Source: Gemmatimonadota bacterium
GTDB lineage: Bacteria; Gemmatimonadota; Gemmatimonadetes; Gemmatimonadales; Gemmatimonadaceae
Direction of reading: 5' to 3'
Assembly: GCA_016704465.1 (NCBI GenBank)
Contig: JADJAD010000008.1
Location: 310,001 to 374,000, forward strand
DNA: 64,000 nt
Both the position numbers and the translations under genes were made by a program. The notes under the pieces are model-generated. The model was given only the letters and a program-made list of their open reading frames with translations, made no database searches and was not told the DNA's origin. Position 1 is the stretch's first letter; every line of letters starts with the position of its first letter. Shown here in pieces: positions 57,596 through 64,000 of this stretch.

Positions 57596-59217
57596 CAGTG
57601 CCCCATCGCCTGGCCGACGGGCCCGAGCTCGAGCCCGATCATCTGCACCGACAGTTCACGCGGGTTGCCAGAGTCCCGGAACTCGCGCAACACCTCCATC
57701 ACGTCATGGTCGATTCGCTTGCACGCCGTCCCGTCGATCTCAACCGTCGATCCCTTCGGGAACGATTGCAGCAGGGCCGTCAGGTTCGCCTTGGAGAGGA
57801 AGGTGAGGTGCTCGTGCAGGCGGATGCGCGTCGTCCGCCCGTCGCGCGACGCGACCGTGTAGCTCGGCGAACGCAGGTGCTCAAGCAGGATGAACACGAG
57901 GCTGACGCTGAACCCGACGATGATCCCCCGCAACAGGTCGGTCAGCAGGATGGCCGCCGTCGTGACCACGAACGGAAGCCACTGATGGAATCCCTTCGAC
58001 AGGAAATACTTGAGCTGGCGTGGATGGGCGAGCTTCCAGCCGACGTGAATCAGGATCGCCGCCAGGACGGCGAGCGGAATGCGGTTGAGGATGGCCGGGA
58101 TCGCAATGACCGACGCGAGGAGCAGCACGCCGTGCATGATGGCCGACGCTTTCGTCTTGCCGCCCGCGTATACGTTGGCGGAGCTCCGCACGATGACCCC
58201 CGTCATCGGGAGGCCGCCGGCAAGGCCGCACAGCATGTTGCCCGCGCCCTGCGCCAGCAACTCGCGATTGGCCGGCGCCTCGCGCTTGAGGGGATCGATG
58301 CGATCGGTGGCCTCGAGGCTCAGCAGCGTCTCGAGCGAGGCGACGACCGCAATCGTCAGCGCGGTCGTCCAGACAGCGCCGCGCGTGATCATCGACCAGT
58401 CGGGTTGGGCGATCGCGAGCTGCAGCTCGGCGAGCGAGGTGATGATCGGGAGCGTGACGAGGTGCGTGCTGTTCAAGGCGAACGACGAGCCGGTGCTCAG
58501 GAAGTACGCATTCGCCACCACGCCGAGTACCACCGCCACCAGCGCTCCGGGAATGATCGCGAAGCGCTTCATGAACTTCTGCTCCCACAGCACGAGGATC
58601 GCGAACGAGAGCAGGCTGAGCAGCACTGCCCCCATGGCCAGGTTGTCGAGCGTGTGCAGCAGCGCCGAGAAGGTGTTCTCGTCGTTGGCCTGCTGGAACG
58701 CCTGGGCGCCTTCGGGCGTCGCGTCGTAGCCGAAGGCGTGCGGGAGCTGCTTGAGGATGATGATGATCCCGATGCCGCCCAGCATCCCGCGGATGACCGC
58801 GTTCGGGAAGTAGTACCCGATGACGCCAGCCTGCATCACGCCAAGGGCGATCTGCATCGCCCCGGCCAACACGAGGGCGAGCAGGAAGGCGGAGAAGGAG
58901 CCTAGCGTCGCAATCGCCGACAGCACGATCGCCGTCAGCCCAGCCGCCGGGCCGCTCACCATCAGGTGTGATCCCGAGAGCGCCCCAGCAACGATGCCGC
59001 CGATCACGCCGGTGACGACACCGGAAATGAGCGGGGCGCCCGACGCCAGCGCGATCCCGAGACAGAGCGGCAGCGCCACGAGGAACACGACGATCGAGGC
59101 CCCAGCGTCTGAACGCCAGGCGTCGCGAAACGGAGGCGTCCAGTTGGCGCTCGGGAGATCGAGCGCCGATTCGTCAACAGACGGGTCGCGGGGAATGCTG
59201 GCGGTTGGCAACGACAT
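57595..59217 (-). CDS. SulP-family anion transporter (first copy), probable bicarbonate transporter
   Basis: From ATG 59217 the protein has 540 residues, with the SulP core ALPLCLGIALASGAPLISGV, GPAAGLTAIVLSA, ILKQLPHAFGY, LSLEATDRIDPLKREAPANR and a C-terminal STAS-like segment (GSTVEIDGTACKRIDHDV). It is the first gene of the operon and overlaps dabA. It resembles the second SulP over its whole length but without the longer N-terminal extension. An in-frame ATG at 59259 gives 14 more residues; neither start has a good ribosome-binding site. Bicarbonate uptake is inferred from context. Confidence 0.85.
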   Translation of the reverse strand: MSLPTASIPRDPSVDESALDLPSANWTPPFRDAWRSDAGASIVVFLVALPLCLGIALASGAPLISGVVTGVIGGIVAGALSGSHLMVSGPAAGLTAIVLSAIATLGSFSAFLLALVLAGAMQIALGVMQAGVIGYYFPNAVIRGMLGGIGIIIILKQLPHAFGYDATPEGAQAFQQANDENTFSALLHTLDNLAMGAVLLSLLSFAILVLWEQKFMKRFAIIPGALVAVVLGVVANAYFLSTGSSFALNSTHLVTLPIITSLAELQLAIAQPDWSMITRGAVWTTALTIAVVASLETLLSLEATDRIDPLKREAPANRELLAQGAGNMLCGLAGGLPMTGVIVRSSANVYAGGKTKASAIMHGVLLLASVIAIPAILNRIPLAVLAAILIHVGWKLAHPRQLKYFLSKGFHQWLPFVVTTAAILLTDLLRGIIVGFSVSLVFILLEHLRSPSYTVASRDGRTTRIRLHEHLTFLSKANLTALLQSFPKGSTVEIDGTACKRIDHDVMEVLREFRDSGNPRELSVQMIGLELGPVGQAMGH

Positions 59218-59371
59218 GTAGAGGTGGCAGGCAGGCGAATGGCAGGGGTACCACCGCACCGCGACACGGAATGCCGATGACTACGGCGCCGACTTCGGCG
59301 CCCATCTCGGTGTAGATCCCGGGCGCTATGCCTCCCGTGATCGCCGTGCCCAGTGGGCGAACGAACGCCGG

Positions 59372-59400
59372 AACATATTCGCGATGTTAAGGAAGTACAA
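59372..59400 (-). promoter_or_regulatory. Promoter of the inorganic-carbon operon
   Basis: On the minus strand TTGTAC (59400-59395) and TATGTT (59377-59372) are 17 bases apart. The transcript would start near 59365 and have a leader of about 150 bases before the SulP gene, long enough for regulation. No known riboswitch core is visible in it. Confidence 0.65.
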
Positions 59401-59426
59401 GGATCGGACTTCCGGTCCGAGAGTCC

Positions 59427-60230
59427 TTAGAGCAGCGACAGCTGCTCCGCCCGCCGGGCGCGCTGCAAGGTGAAGCTGGTCACCGCGTCCTGCCGCGACA
59501 CGGTGAGCGCGCCGCGAAAGTCCGTGGACCGGATGGCGGCGTCCACCGTGCTGCGCGCCAGTGCCGCCGTGTTGTTGTGCTGGGACAGGTGTGCGAGCAC
59601 AACATGCCGAAGGCCGCGATGGGCGACCTGTCGAGCCAGCGAGGCGGCTGCTCGGTTGTTCAGGTGGCCATGCGAGCTGGCGATGCGATTCTGCACCACC
59701 ACCGGATATGGGCCGGCGCGCAGCATCTCGTCGTCGTGATTGGCCTCGAGAATCAGTCCGTCCAGCTGCTGGAACTCGCGCGTGAGTCCGGCCGGCACGT
59801 GCCCCAGGTCGTAGGCGATTCCCAGCCGAGAGCCGCACGCGATTCCCTCCACCACGACGGCGATCGGCTCGCCGGCGTCGTGCGGCGTTCGCACGCAGCG
59901 CACCCGCATCGTCTCCAGCTGCAGGGGGAGCTCGACGTCGATCGTGATCGGGTTGAGGTTGGACAACCCGGCGGTTCCGCGGATCGTCCCGTCGGTCCCG
60001 AAGATTTTCCATCCCCATCTGCGCGCCGCAGTGCAGACCCCCGCCACGTGGTCCGAATGCTCGTGCGTGAGGACGACGGCGCTGATGGACTCGGGGGCGA
60101 TGTCGGCGGTCGCCATTCGCGCCGCCAGAGTCTTGGCGTTGAAACCGGCGTCGATCAGCAGCCGAATCCCGTCTGCCTCGAGGACGACGGCGTTGCCGCG
60201 GCTGCCGCTCCCGAGGATGGTGACGTTCAC
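59427..60230 (-). CDS. WalJ/YycJ-like metallo-beta-lactamase-fold hydrolase
   Basis: This 267-residue protein starts VNVTILGSGSRGNAVVLEA and has the metal motif THEHSDH (HxHxDH), the later GxxYDLGH segment and HLSQHNN near the end. This pattern is that of YycJ/WalJ, a possible nuclease or phosphodiesterase tied to cell-envelope and DNA-repair functions in Firmicutes. The GTG at 60230 overlaps the stop of the upstream gene; the longer ORF is not supported. A short 6-bp hairpin after the stop (59404-59420) may end the transcript. Confidence 0.85.
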   Translation of the reverse strand: MNVTILGSGSRGNAVVLEADGIRLLIDAGFNAKTLAARMATADIAPESISAVVLTHEHSDHVAGVCTAARRWGWKIFGTDGTIRGTAGLSNLNPITIDVELPLQLETMRVRCVRTPHDAGEPIAVVVEGIACGSRLGIAYDLGHVPAGLTREFQQLDGLILEANHDDEMLRAGPYPVVVQNRIASSHGHLNNRAAASLARQVAHRGLRHVVLAHLSQHNNTAALARSTVDAAIRSTDFRGALTVSRQDAVTSFTLQRARRAEQLSLL

Positions 60231-61426
60231 GCCGGCGGGGTCCAGCGGGCAGCGAACACGCGGGCGAGGTGGCGTCGACCCTCGACGTCGAGGGAGACCC
60301 CGCGCCTCGACATGACGCGCTCGGCGACGCTCATGAAGCGCTCGATGTCGTAGACGGCGTCGCCGTCGCCCCACAGGAACGGGGCGACGACCTTGGGCGT
60401 CAGTCCGCTCCCCACGACGTTGGCGCCGACGCCGATCACGGCTCCGGTGGTCAGGCGCGTCCCGATTGCTGTCTTGGCGTGGTCACCGAAAAGCGTCCCG
60501 AGGAACTGGAGCCCGGTCGGTCGCACGCCCTGCGGGGTCCAGAGCTGCACCTCGCCGTACGTGTTCTTGAGGTTGCTGGTCACGGTGGCCGCGCCGAGGT
60601 TCACCCAGCGGCCAAGCACGGAGTGCCCGACGAAGCCGTCGTGCCCCTTGTTGGCGTGCCCCACGAAGATGCTCGTGCTCACCTCGCCGTGCACTCGGCA
60701 GTGCTCGCCGATGGAGCTGCCGACGACCTTCCCTCCAAGCACCTGCGCGCTCGGGGCGACGTAGGTCGGTCCGACCAGGCGGGTGAAGGCCGCCACGCTG
60801 GCCCCCTGCGAGACGAGGATCGGACCGGCCGTCGCATCGAGCACGGCGAACGGTTCCACGACCGCCCCTTCCTCCACGAAGACCGGATGCGTGCCGAGCA
60901 CCGTGAGCCCGGTGAGGGCGACACATCGACGTTCCGCACCCAGCGTCAGCACGTCGCCGGCGAGCATGTCACCCAGGTGCCGCAGGAGATCCCAGGGCGC
61001 GTCCAGCCAGTGCCCGTCTTTCATCGTGCGCTCCCATCCGTTCGACGCGAGGTCTTCCAGCGACATGCGCCCGTCGGCGAACAACGTCACGCGCGTCTCC
61101 TCGACCAGGCGTACGGCCGCCACCCGCCCGCCGATCTCCACCAGGTCGGCTGCGCCGACGGGTGTGAGGGAGGGAAGTGCGCGGGCGTTCACCACTATCG
61201 ATCCCGCGGGGAGGGTGTGGTGGACGACGAACGGAGGCGCCTCGAACTCGGCGAAATGCGCCAGGTGTGCGGCCCCCATGAATCCGCCGCACGTGAGCCC
61301 GAGGGCGCGCTGCCAGCGTTCGCGAATGAGCAACGCCCCGGCCCGCAGCTCACCGACGGGCCGGGCGAGTGCGAACGGCTCGAAACGTCGGGCACAGTCG
61401 TCGTCGTAGAGGAAGAACTGACTCAC
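60227..61426 (-). CDS. GlmU-like protein with left-handed beta-helix, putative sugar nucleotidyltransferase
   Basis: The 399-residue protein resembles the GlmU-related family found in Bacteroidetes and relatives. The N-terminal half begins SQFFLYDDDCARRFEPFALARPVGEL and lacks the canonical GGxGTRM pyrophosphorylase motif. The C-terminal half is a hexapeptide-repeat left-handed beta-helix (VLGGKVVGSSIGEHCRVHGE, WVNLGAATVTSNLKNTYGEV). Such proteins may bind sugar nucleotides or act as acyltransferases. It overlaps both neighbours (manC and the MBL gene), so it may work on mannose or GlcNAc precursors. Confidence 0.8.
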   Translation of the reverse strand: MSQFFLYDDDCARRFEPFALARPVGELRAGALLIRERWQRALGLTCGGFMGAAHLAHFAEFEAPPFVVHHTLPAGSIVVNARALPSLTPVGAADLVEIGGRVAAVRLVEETRVTLFADGRMSLEDLASNGWERTMKDGHWLDAPWDLLRHLGDMLAGDVLTLGAERRCVALTGLTVLGTHPVFVEEGAVVEPFAVLDATAGPILVSQGASVAAFTRLVGPTYVAPSAQVLGGKVVGSSIGEHCRVHGEVSTSIFVGHANKGHDGFVGHSVLGRWVNLGAATVTSNLKNTYGEVQLWTPQGVRPTGLQFLGTLFGDHAKTAIGTRLTTGAVIGVGANVVGSGLTPKVVAPFLWGDGDAVYDIERFMSVAERVMSRRGVSLDVEGRRHLARVFAARWTPPA

Positions 61427-62457
61427 GGGCGCTCGCGCACGTCGCGGGGCAGGGCCTCCAGCAGCGCCTTCAGGTCGACCGCCTTTTCCGTCGTGGTCAC
61501 GAGGGTGAGGCCGTCCCGGACCACCACGACCAGGTCCGACACACCGTACAGCACCACCTGGTGTCCTTCGGCCTGCACGACGTTGTCGCTGGCATCGAGC
61601 AGGTGTACCGGGCCGATGGCGGCATTTCCCTCCTCGTCGCGCGTGCGCACGCGGGCCAGTGCGGCCCAGGTGCCGACGTCATCCCAGCCGAAGTCGCCGG
61701 GGATCACCACGACGCGGCCGCTGCGCTCCATGACGCCGACGTCGACCGAGATGGAGGTCACGAGCGAGAAGAACGTGTCGATATCCCCATGGGCGGCGTC
61801 CAGCGCCGGTCCCACCTCGGGGGTGTTCGCTCTCACTTCGTCGAGGAAGTCGCCCGCACGCCAGACGAAGATCCCGGAGTTCCACAGGAAGCCGTCCCGG
61901 ACCATGTCGACCGCGAGGTCGCGACTCGGCTTCTCCACGAACTGCGCGACCTGCATGCCTCCCGTCGGGAGCGCTGCGCCGGGCCTGATGTAGCCGAATC
62001 CGGGGTCGGGACGGGACGGGACAACGCCGACCGTCACCAGGGCATGCGTCGACTCGGCCACGCGCGCCGCTCGCTTGAGCGCGGCGCGAAACTCCTCGGG
62101 ATCGCCGATCGCCCAGTCGGCGTGCACCGAGAGCATCAGCGCCTCGGCGCTGTCGCGTCGGGCGATCTCCGTGGCTGCCCACGCGAGCGCCGCCGCGGTG
62201 CCGGCCGGCCGGGGTTCGGCGATCAGGTTCGCTCGCGGGATCTCCGGAACCAGAGCGTGGATCGGCTCGACCAACGAGGCGTTGGTGAGGATGAGGATGC
62301 GCGACGGATCAGCCAGTGGGAGCAGGCGCTCGACCGTGTTGCGCAGGAGCGGATGCGAGTCGATGAGCGGGAGCAGTTGCTTCGGACGCGTCGGGGTACT
62401 CAGGGGCCAGAACCGCGAGCCGACGCCGCCGGCGAGGATGACGACCCACTGGCTCAT
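61423..62457 (-). CDS. manC: Mannose-1-phosphate guanylyltransferase
   Basis: This 344-residue enzyme makes GDP-mannose from GTP and mannose-1-phosphate. The N-terminal motif VILAGGVGSRFWPLSTPTRP with KQLLPL is diagnostic; FVEKPSRD and WNSGIFVWRA follow, as does FGWDDVGTW. The cupin (isomerase) domain of bifunctional ManC is absent. ATG 62457 is supported by the motif; the longer ORF is a shadow. The product feeds glycan synthesis; the fragment of a family 4 glycosyltransferase at the left edge is too far away to link. Confidence 0.93.
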   Translation of the reverse strand: MSQWVVILAGGVGSRFWPLSTPTRPKQLLPLIDSHPLLRNTVERLLPLADPSRILILTNASLVEPIHALVPEIPRANLIAEPRPAGTAAALAWAATEIARRDSAEALMLSVHADWAIGDPEEFRAALKRAARVAESTHALVTVGVVPSRPDPGFGYIRPGAALPTGGMQVAQFVEKPSRDLAVDMVRDGFLWNSGIFVWRAGDFLDEVRANTPEVGPALDAAHGDIDTFFSLVTSISVDVGVMERSGRVVVIPGDFGWDDVGTWAALARVRTRDEEGNAAIGPVHLLDASDNVVQAEGHQVVLYGVSDLVVVVRDGLTLVTTTEKAVDLKALLEALPRDVRERP

Positions 62458-62861
62458 GCGTCGCCCTCGGGGGCGAGCGGGAGCGAAACCCCGACCAGCT
62501 CGGCCGTGCGCAGGTACAGCTTTTTCGGGCTGAACGGCTTGGTCATGAATTCGGTGGCCCCCAGCGCCACGGCGCGCTTGTGCTGGGCCTCCTGGCCGGC
62601 GGCGGTGAGGACAATGCAGGGGGTGTCGCGCCATCGGTCGCTTGCCCGCATGTGGGCCAGCACATCGAATCCCGACAGGTGCGGCATCATGACGTCGAGC
62701 AGGACGAGGGCAATGTCCTCTTCTCGCTCCAGCACTTCGATCGCCTCGCGCCCATCGAAGGCGAGCGTGACCCGAAAGGGACCCTGCTCGAGCTTCATCT
62801 TGATGATGCGGCCGATGTGCGGCTCGTCATCGGCCACCAACACGTGCCGGAAGGAGACCAC
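62454..62861 (-). CDS. Response regulator receiver-domain protein
   Basis: This 135-residue protein is a single receiver domain: acidic pocket VLVADDEP, phospho-acceptor Asp in LVLLDVMMPHLSG, Thr in VLTAAG and Lys in TKPFSPKKL. No output domain is present. GTG 62861 lies just after the stop of the roadblock gene. No histidine kinase is nearby. Single receivers often act by protein binding, for example in motility or polarity pathways. Confidence 0.9.
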   Translation of the reverse strand: MVSFRHVLVADDEPHIGRIIKMKLEQGPFRVTLAFDGREAIEVLEREEDIALVLLDVMMPHLSGFDVLAHMRASDRWRDTPCIVLTAAGQEAQHKRAVALGATEFMTKPFSPKKLYLRTAELVGVSLPLAPEGDA

Positions 62862-62863
62862 GG

Positions 62864-63217
62864 CTAGACGAGCGAGGCGATGTTGCCGCGATGTCGGCGC
62901 AGTTCGAACAGGAGCGATCCGACGTTGGCCGAGGGGTGTACGAGCACGAGCAGCACCGCCTCGGTCGAGAGCGCGCACACGACGGCAAAGCCGCGTTCGT
63001 ACTCGATCACCGAGGTGACGAGGGCGCCGCGGCCGGCGTGCAGGGCCAGCTCATCGGCCGCCGAGACCAGCGACGGCACGTGGGCCGCGAGGTGGTCGGC
63101 GTCGAGCGTGGGGCCCGTGTGGCTATCGATGACGAGGCCATCTCGCCCCAACAGGATGACCGCTTCGACGCCATCGCGCCGGGCGAGCGTCCCGACCAGT
63201 TCGCGAATCGTAGGCAT
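62864..63217 (-). CDS. Roadblock/LC7-domain protein
   Basis: This 117-residue protein matches the roadblock/LC7 (MglB-like) fold: LVGTLARRDGVEAVILLGRDGLVID, a central helix, and SVIEYERGFAVVCALSTEAVLLVLVHPSANVGS. Such proteins regulate small Ras-like GTPases (MglA) or form scaffolds. No GTPase gene is in the window. ATG 63217 is supported by GGAG 5 bases upstream on the minus strand. It is the first gene of a five-gene minus-strand operon. Confidence 0.85.
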   Translation of the reverse strand: MPTIRELVGTLARRDGVEAVILLGRDGLVIDSHTGPTLDADHLAAHVPSLVSAADELALHAGRGALVTSVIEYERGFAVVCALSTEAVLLVLVHPSANVGSLLFELRRHRGNIASLV

Positions 63218-63281
63218 CCGTGCTCCAGGGGGTGGTCGTCGCAAGCATAACGGGAGGCGAAATGAAGTCAAGCATCGTCGC

Positions 63282-63310
63282 TTGAAGTCGCGCGACGGAA
63301 CCGATAGTCT
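63282..63310 (+). promoter_or_regulatory. Promoter of the lipoprotein gene and probably serS
   Basis: TTGAAG (63282-63287) and TAGTCT (63305-63310) are 17 bases apart, just upstream of the ATG at 63326. The leader would be short. Confidence 0.55.
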
Positions 63311-63325
63311 TTGCCCCGGGGGATC

Positions 63326-63943
63326 ATGATCGCGAACCTGTTGTCGAGTCGAATGATACGGAATCCATTGCTCCGCGTCGCGGGGTTGCTTGCCACCGTC
63401 GTAGGACTCAGCGCCTGCGACGACTCGCTGGGACTGCGCGCGTCGTTGTCGGTCCAGTTCGACACCCTGTCGGCCTACGCCATGTCGCAGACGCCCATCA
63501 GCTTTCCCGCGGCGTATTCCGCCGGCAGCGGCATCGTGGTGCGGGTCGATCCCGACCTCGCGTTCGATGTCGCCTTCGATCTTGCCGGAGATGGCAAGGT
63601 CCAGCTGATTCCTGCGCGACGGATCAGCTCGACGCGCCGAGTCAGCGGGATTCCCTCGGCGACGCCGCGCATGGGCATGCAGCTGGTGAAGGGGACGTTC
63701 GAGAGCATGACCAAGGCGCCGACCGGCGGCTACGTCTACGACTCGACCTTCACGGTGGTGCCCGGCGAGGCCGTCGTGGTCGAACTCGCGAGCGATGCCT
63801 GCCAGTTCTCGCTCTCGCAGCAGCTCTACGCAAAGCTGGTGGTTGACAGCGTCGTTCCGGCGCGTCGACAGCTCTACTTCCGCGCGGTGCGCGATCCCAA
63901 CTGCGGCTTTCGCTCGCTGCAGCCCGGCGTGCCCAAGAACTAG
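63326..63943 (+). CDS. Lipoprotein of unknown function
   Basis: The 205-residue protein has a basic start and hydrophobic stretch ending in the lipobox LSAC, so it is likely a lipid-anchored envelope protein. The rest is beta-rich without a known motif, with two later cysteines (DACQFS and NCGF) that could form a disulfide. The start is ATG 63326, or ATG 63353 if the first nine residues are not translated. It is 3 bases before serS. Function unknown. Confidence 0.7.
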   Translation: MIANLLSSRMIRNPLLRVAGLLATVVGLSACDDSLGLRASLSVQFDTLSAYAMSQTPISFPAAYSAGSGIVVRVDPDLAFDVAFDLAGDGKVQLIPARRISSTRRVSGIPSATPRMGMQLVKGTFESMTKAPTGGYVYDSTFTVVPGEAVVVELASDACQFSLSQQLYAKLVVDSVVPARRQLYFRAVRDPNCGFRSLQPGVPKN

Positions 63944-63946
63944 CGC

Positions 63947-64000
63947 ATGCACGACTTCCGGGTGGTGCGCGATCAGGTCGATGCGCTGCGCAGCGCGATG
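63947..64000 (+). CDS. serS: Seryl-tRNA synthetase, first 18 codons (rest outside window)
   Basis: ATG 63947 begins MHDFRVVRDQVDALRSAM, the typical start of SerRS (compare MHDLRxIRENxDALRxAL), before the long coiled-coil tRNA-binding arm. The gene runs off the right edge. Only the N-terminus supports the call. Confidence 0.75.
   Translation, partial: MHDFRVVRDQVDALRSAM

Overview
The window looks like a chromosomal piece of a GC-rich Gram-negative bacterium, most likely a member of Gemmatimonadota or a close relative. This placement is an inference from gene content: mannose-family PTS with HPr kinase, bacillithiol synthase BshA, SelB, an orphan FlgD-like sorting domain protein, a TonB receptor, lipoproteins and DUF2231. 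No rRNA was available to settle it. It is housekeeping-rich. I saw no transposase, integrase, phage gene or CRISPR array. Genes lie on the plus strand up to 49.5 kb (except rpsT), on the minus strand from 49.7 to 63.2 kb, and on the plus strand again at the right edge.

Layout. 0-6 kb: end of a glycosyltransferase, a hibernation factor, then hprK, mannose-type PTS EIIA, EIIB, EIIC and EIID, ptsH and ptsI in one tight operon. 6-9.4 kb: a damaged metK, a bifunctional-nuclease-family protein and an unknown membrane-anchored protein. 9.4-14.3 kb: a cobalamin riboswitch and btuF-btuC-btuD-btuB. 14.3-23.7 kb: recO, selB, a freestanding sorting-domain protein with its own promoter and terminator, clpB, tadA, two serine tRNAs, a DUF2231 protein and a divergent signal peptidase II. 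23.9-30 kb: diguanylate cyclase, pyrR-pyrB-pyrC, a class II aldolase and a coiled-coil zinc-ribbon protein. 30-33.7 kb: rpsT (minus strand) facing an M50 protease, scpA, scpB and an RGG-tailed pseudouridine synthase. 33.9-40.7 kb: a MoxR/DUF58/Bat (aerotolerance-type) operon. 40.8-47.2 kb: mutL, miaA, bshA, uppP, birA, coaX. 47.3-49.6 kb: CIRCE-controlled groES-groEL.

The most notable locus is 49.7-59.4 kb. It is a minus-strand inorganic-carbon operon reading SulP - dabA - dabB - second ND4/ND5-like subunit - SulP - beta-carbonic anhydrase, behind one good promoter. It joins a DAB-type energy-coupled CO2 hydration and uptake system to two SulP anion transporters and a carbonic anhydrase. The second antiporter-like subunit has lost the key lysine. 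To its right lies a compact operon: roadblock protein, receiver-only response regulator, mannose-1-phosphate guanylyltransferase, left-handed beta-helix nucleotidyltransferase-like protein and WalJ-like metallo-hydrolase. A lipoprotein gene and the first codons of serS close the window.

Caution on sequence quality. At least nine reading-frame lesions (metK, btuB, clpB, pyrC, two in the Bat operon, mutL, bshA, and two in uppP) fall between 6.8 and 45.4 kb. At least six of them are explained by one base too many or too few in a G or C run. They are most likely consensus errors in the assembly, so these genes are described as single genes with a frameshift. The metK lesion (about 35 codons missing) and the pyrC lesion (in-frame TAG) are of a different kind and deserve separate checks.
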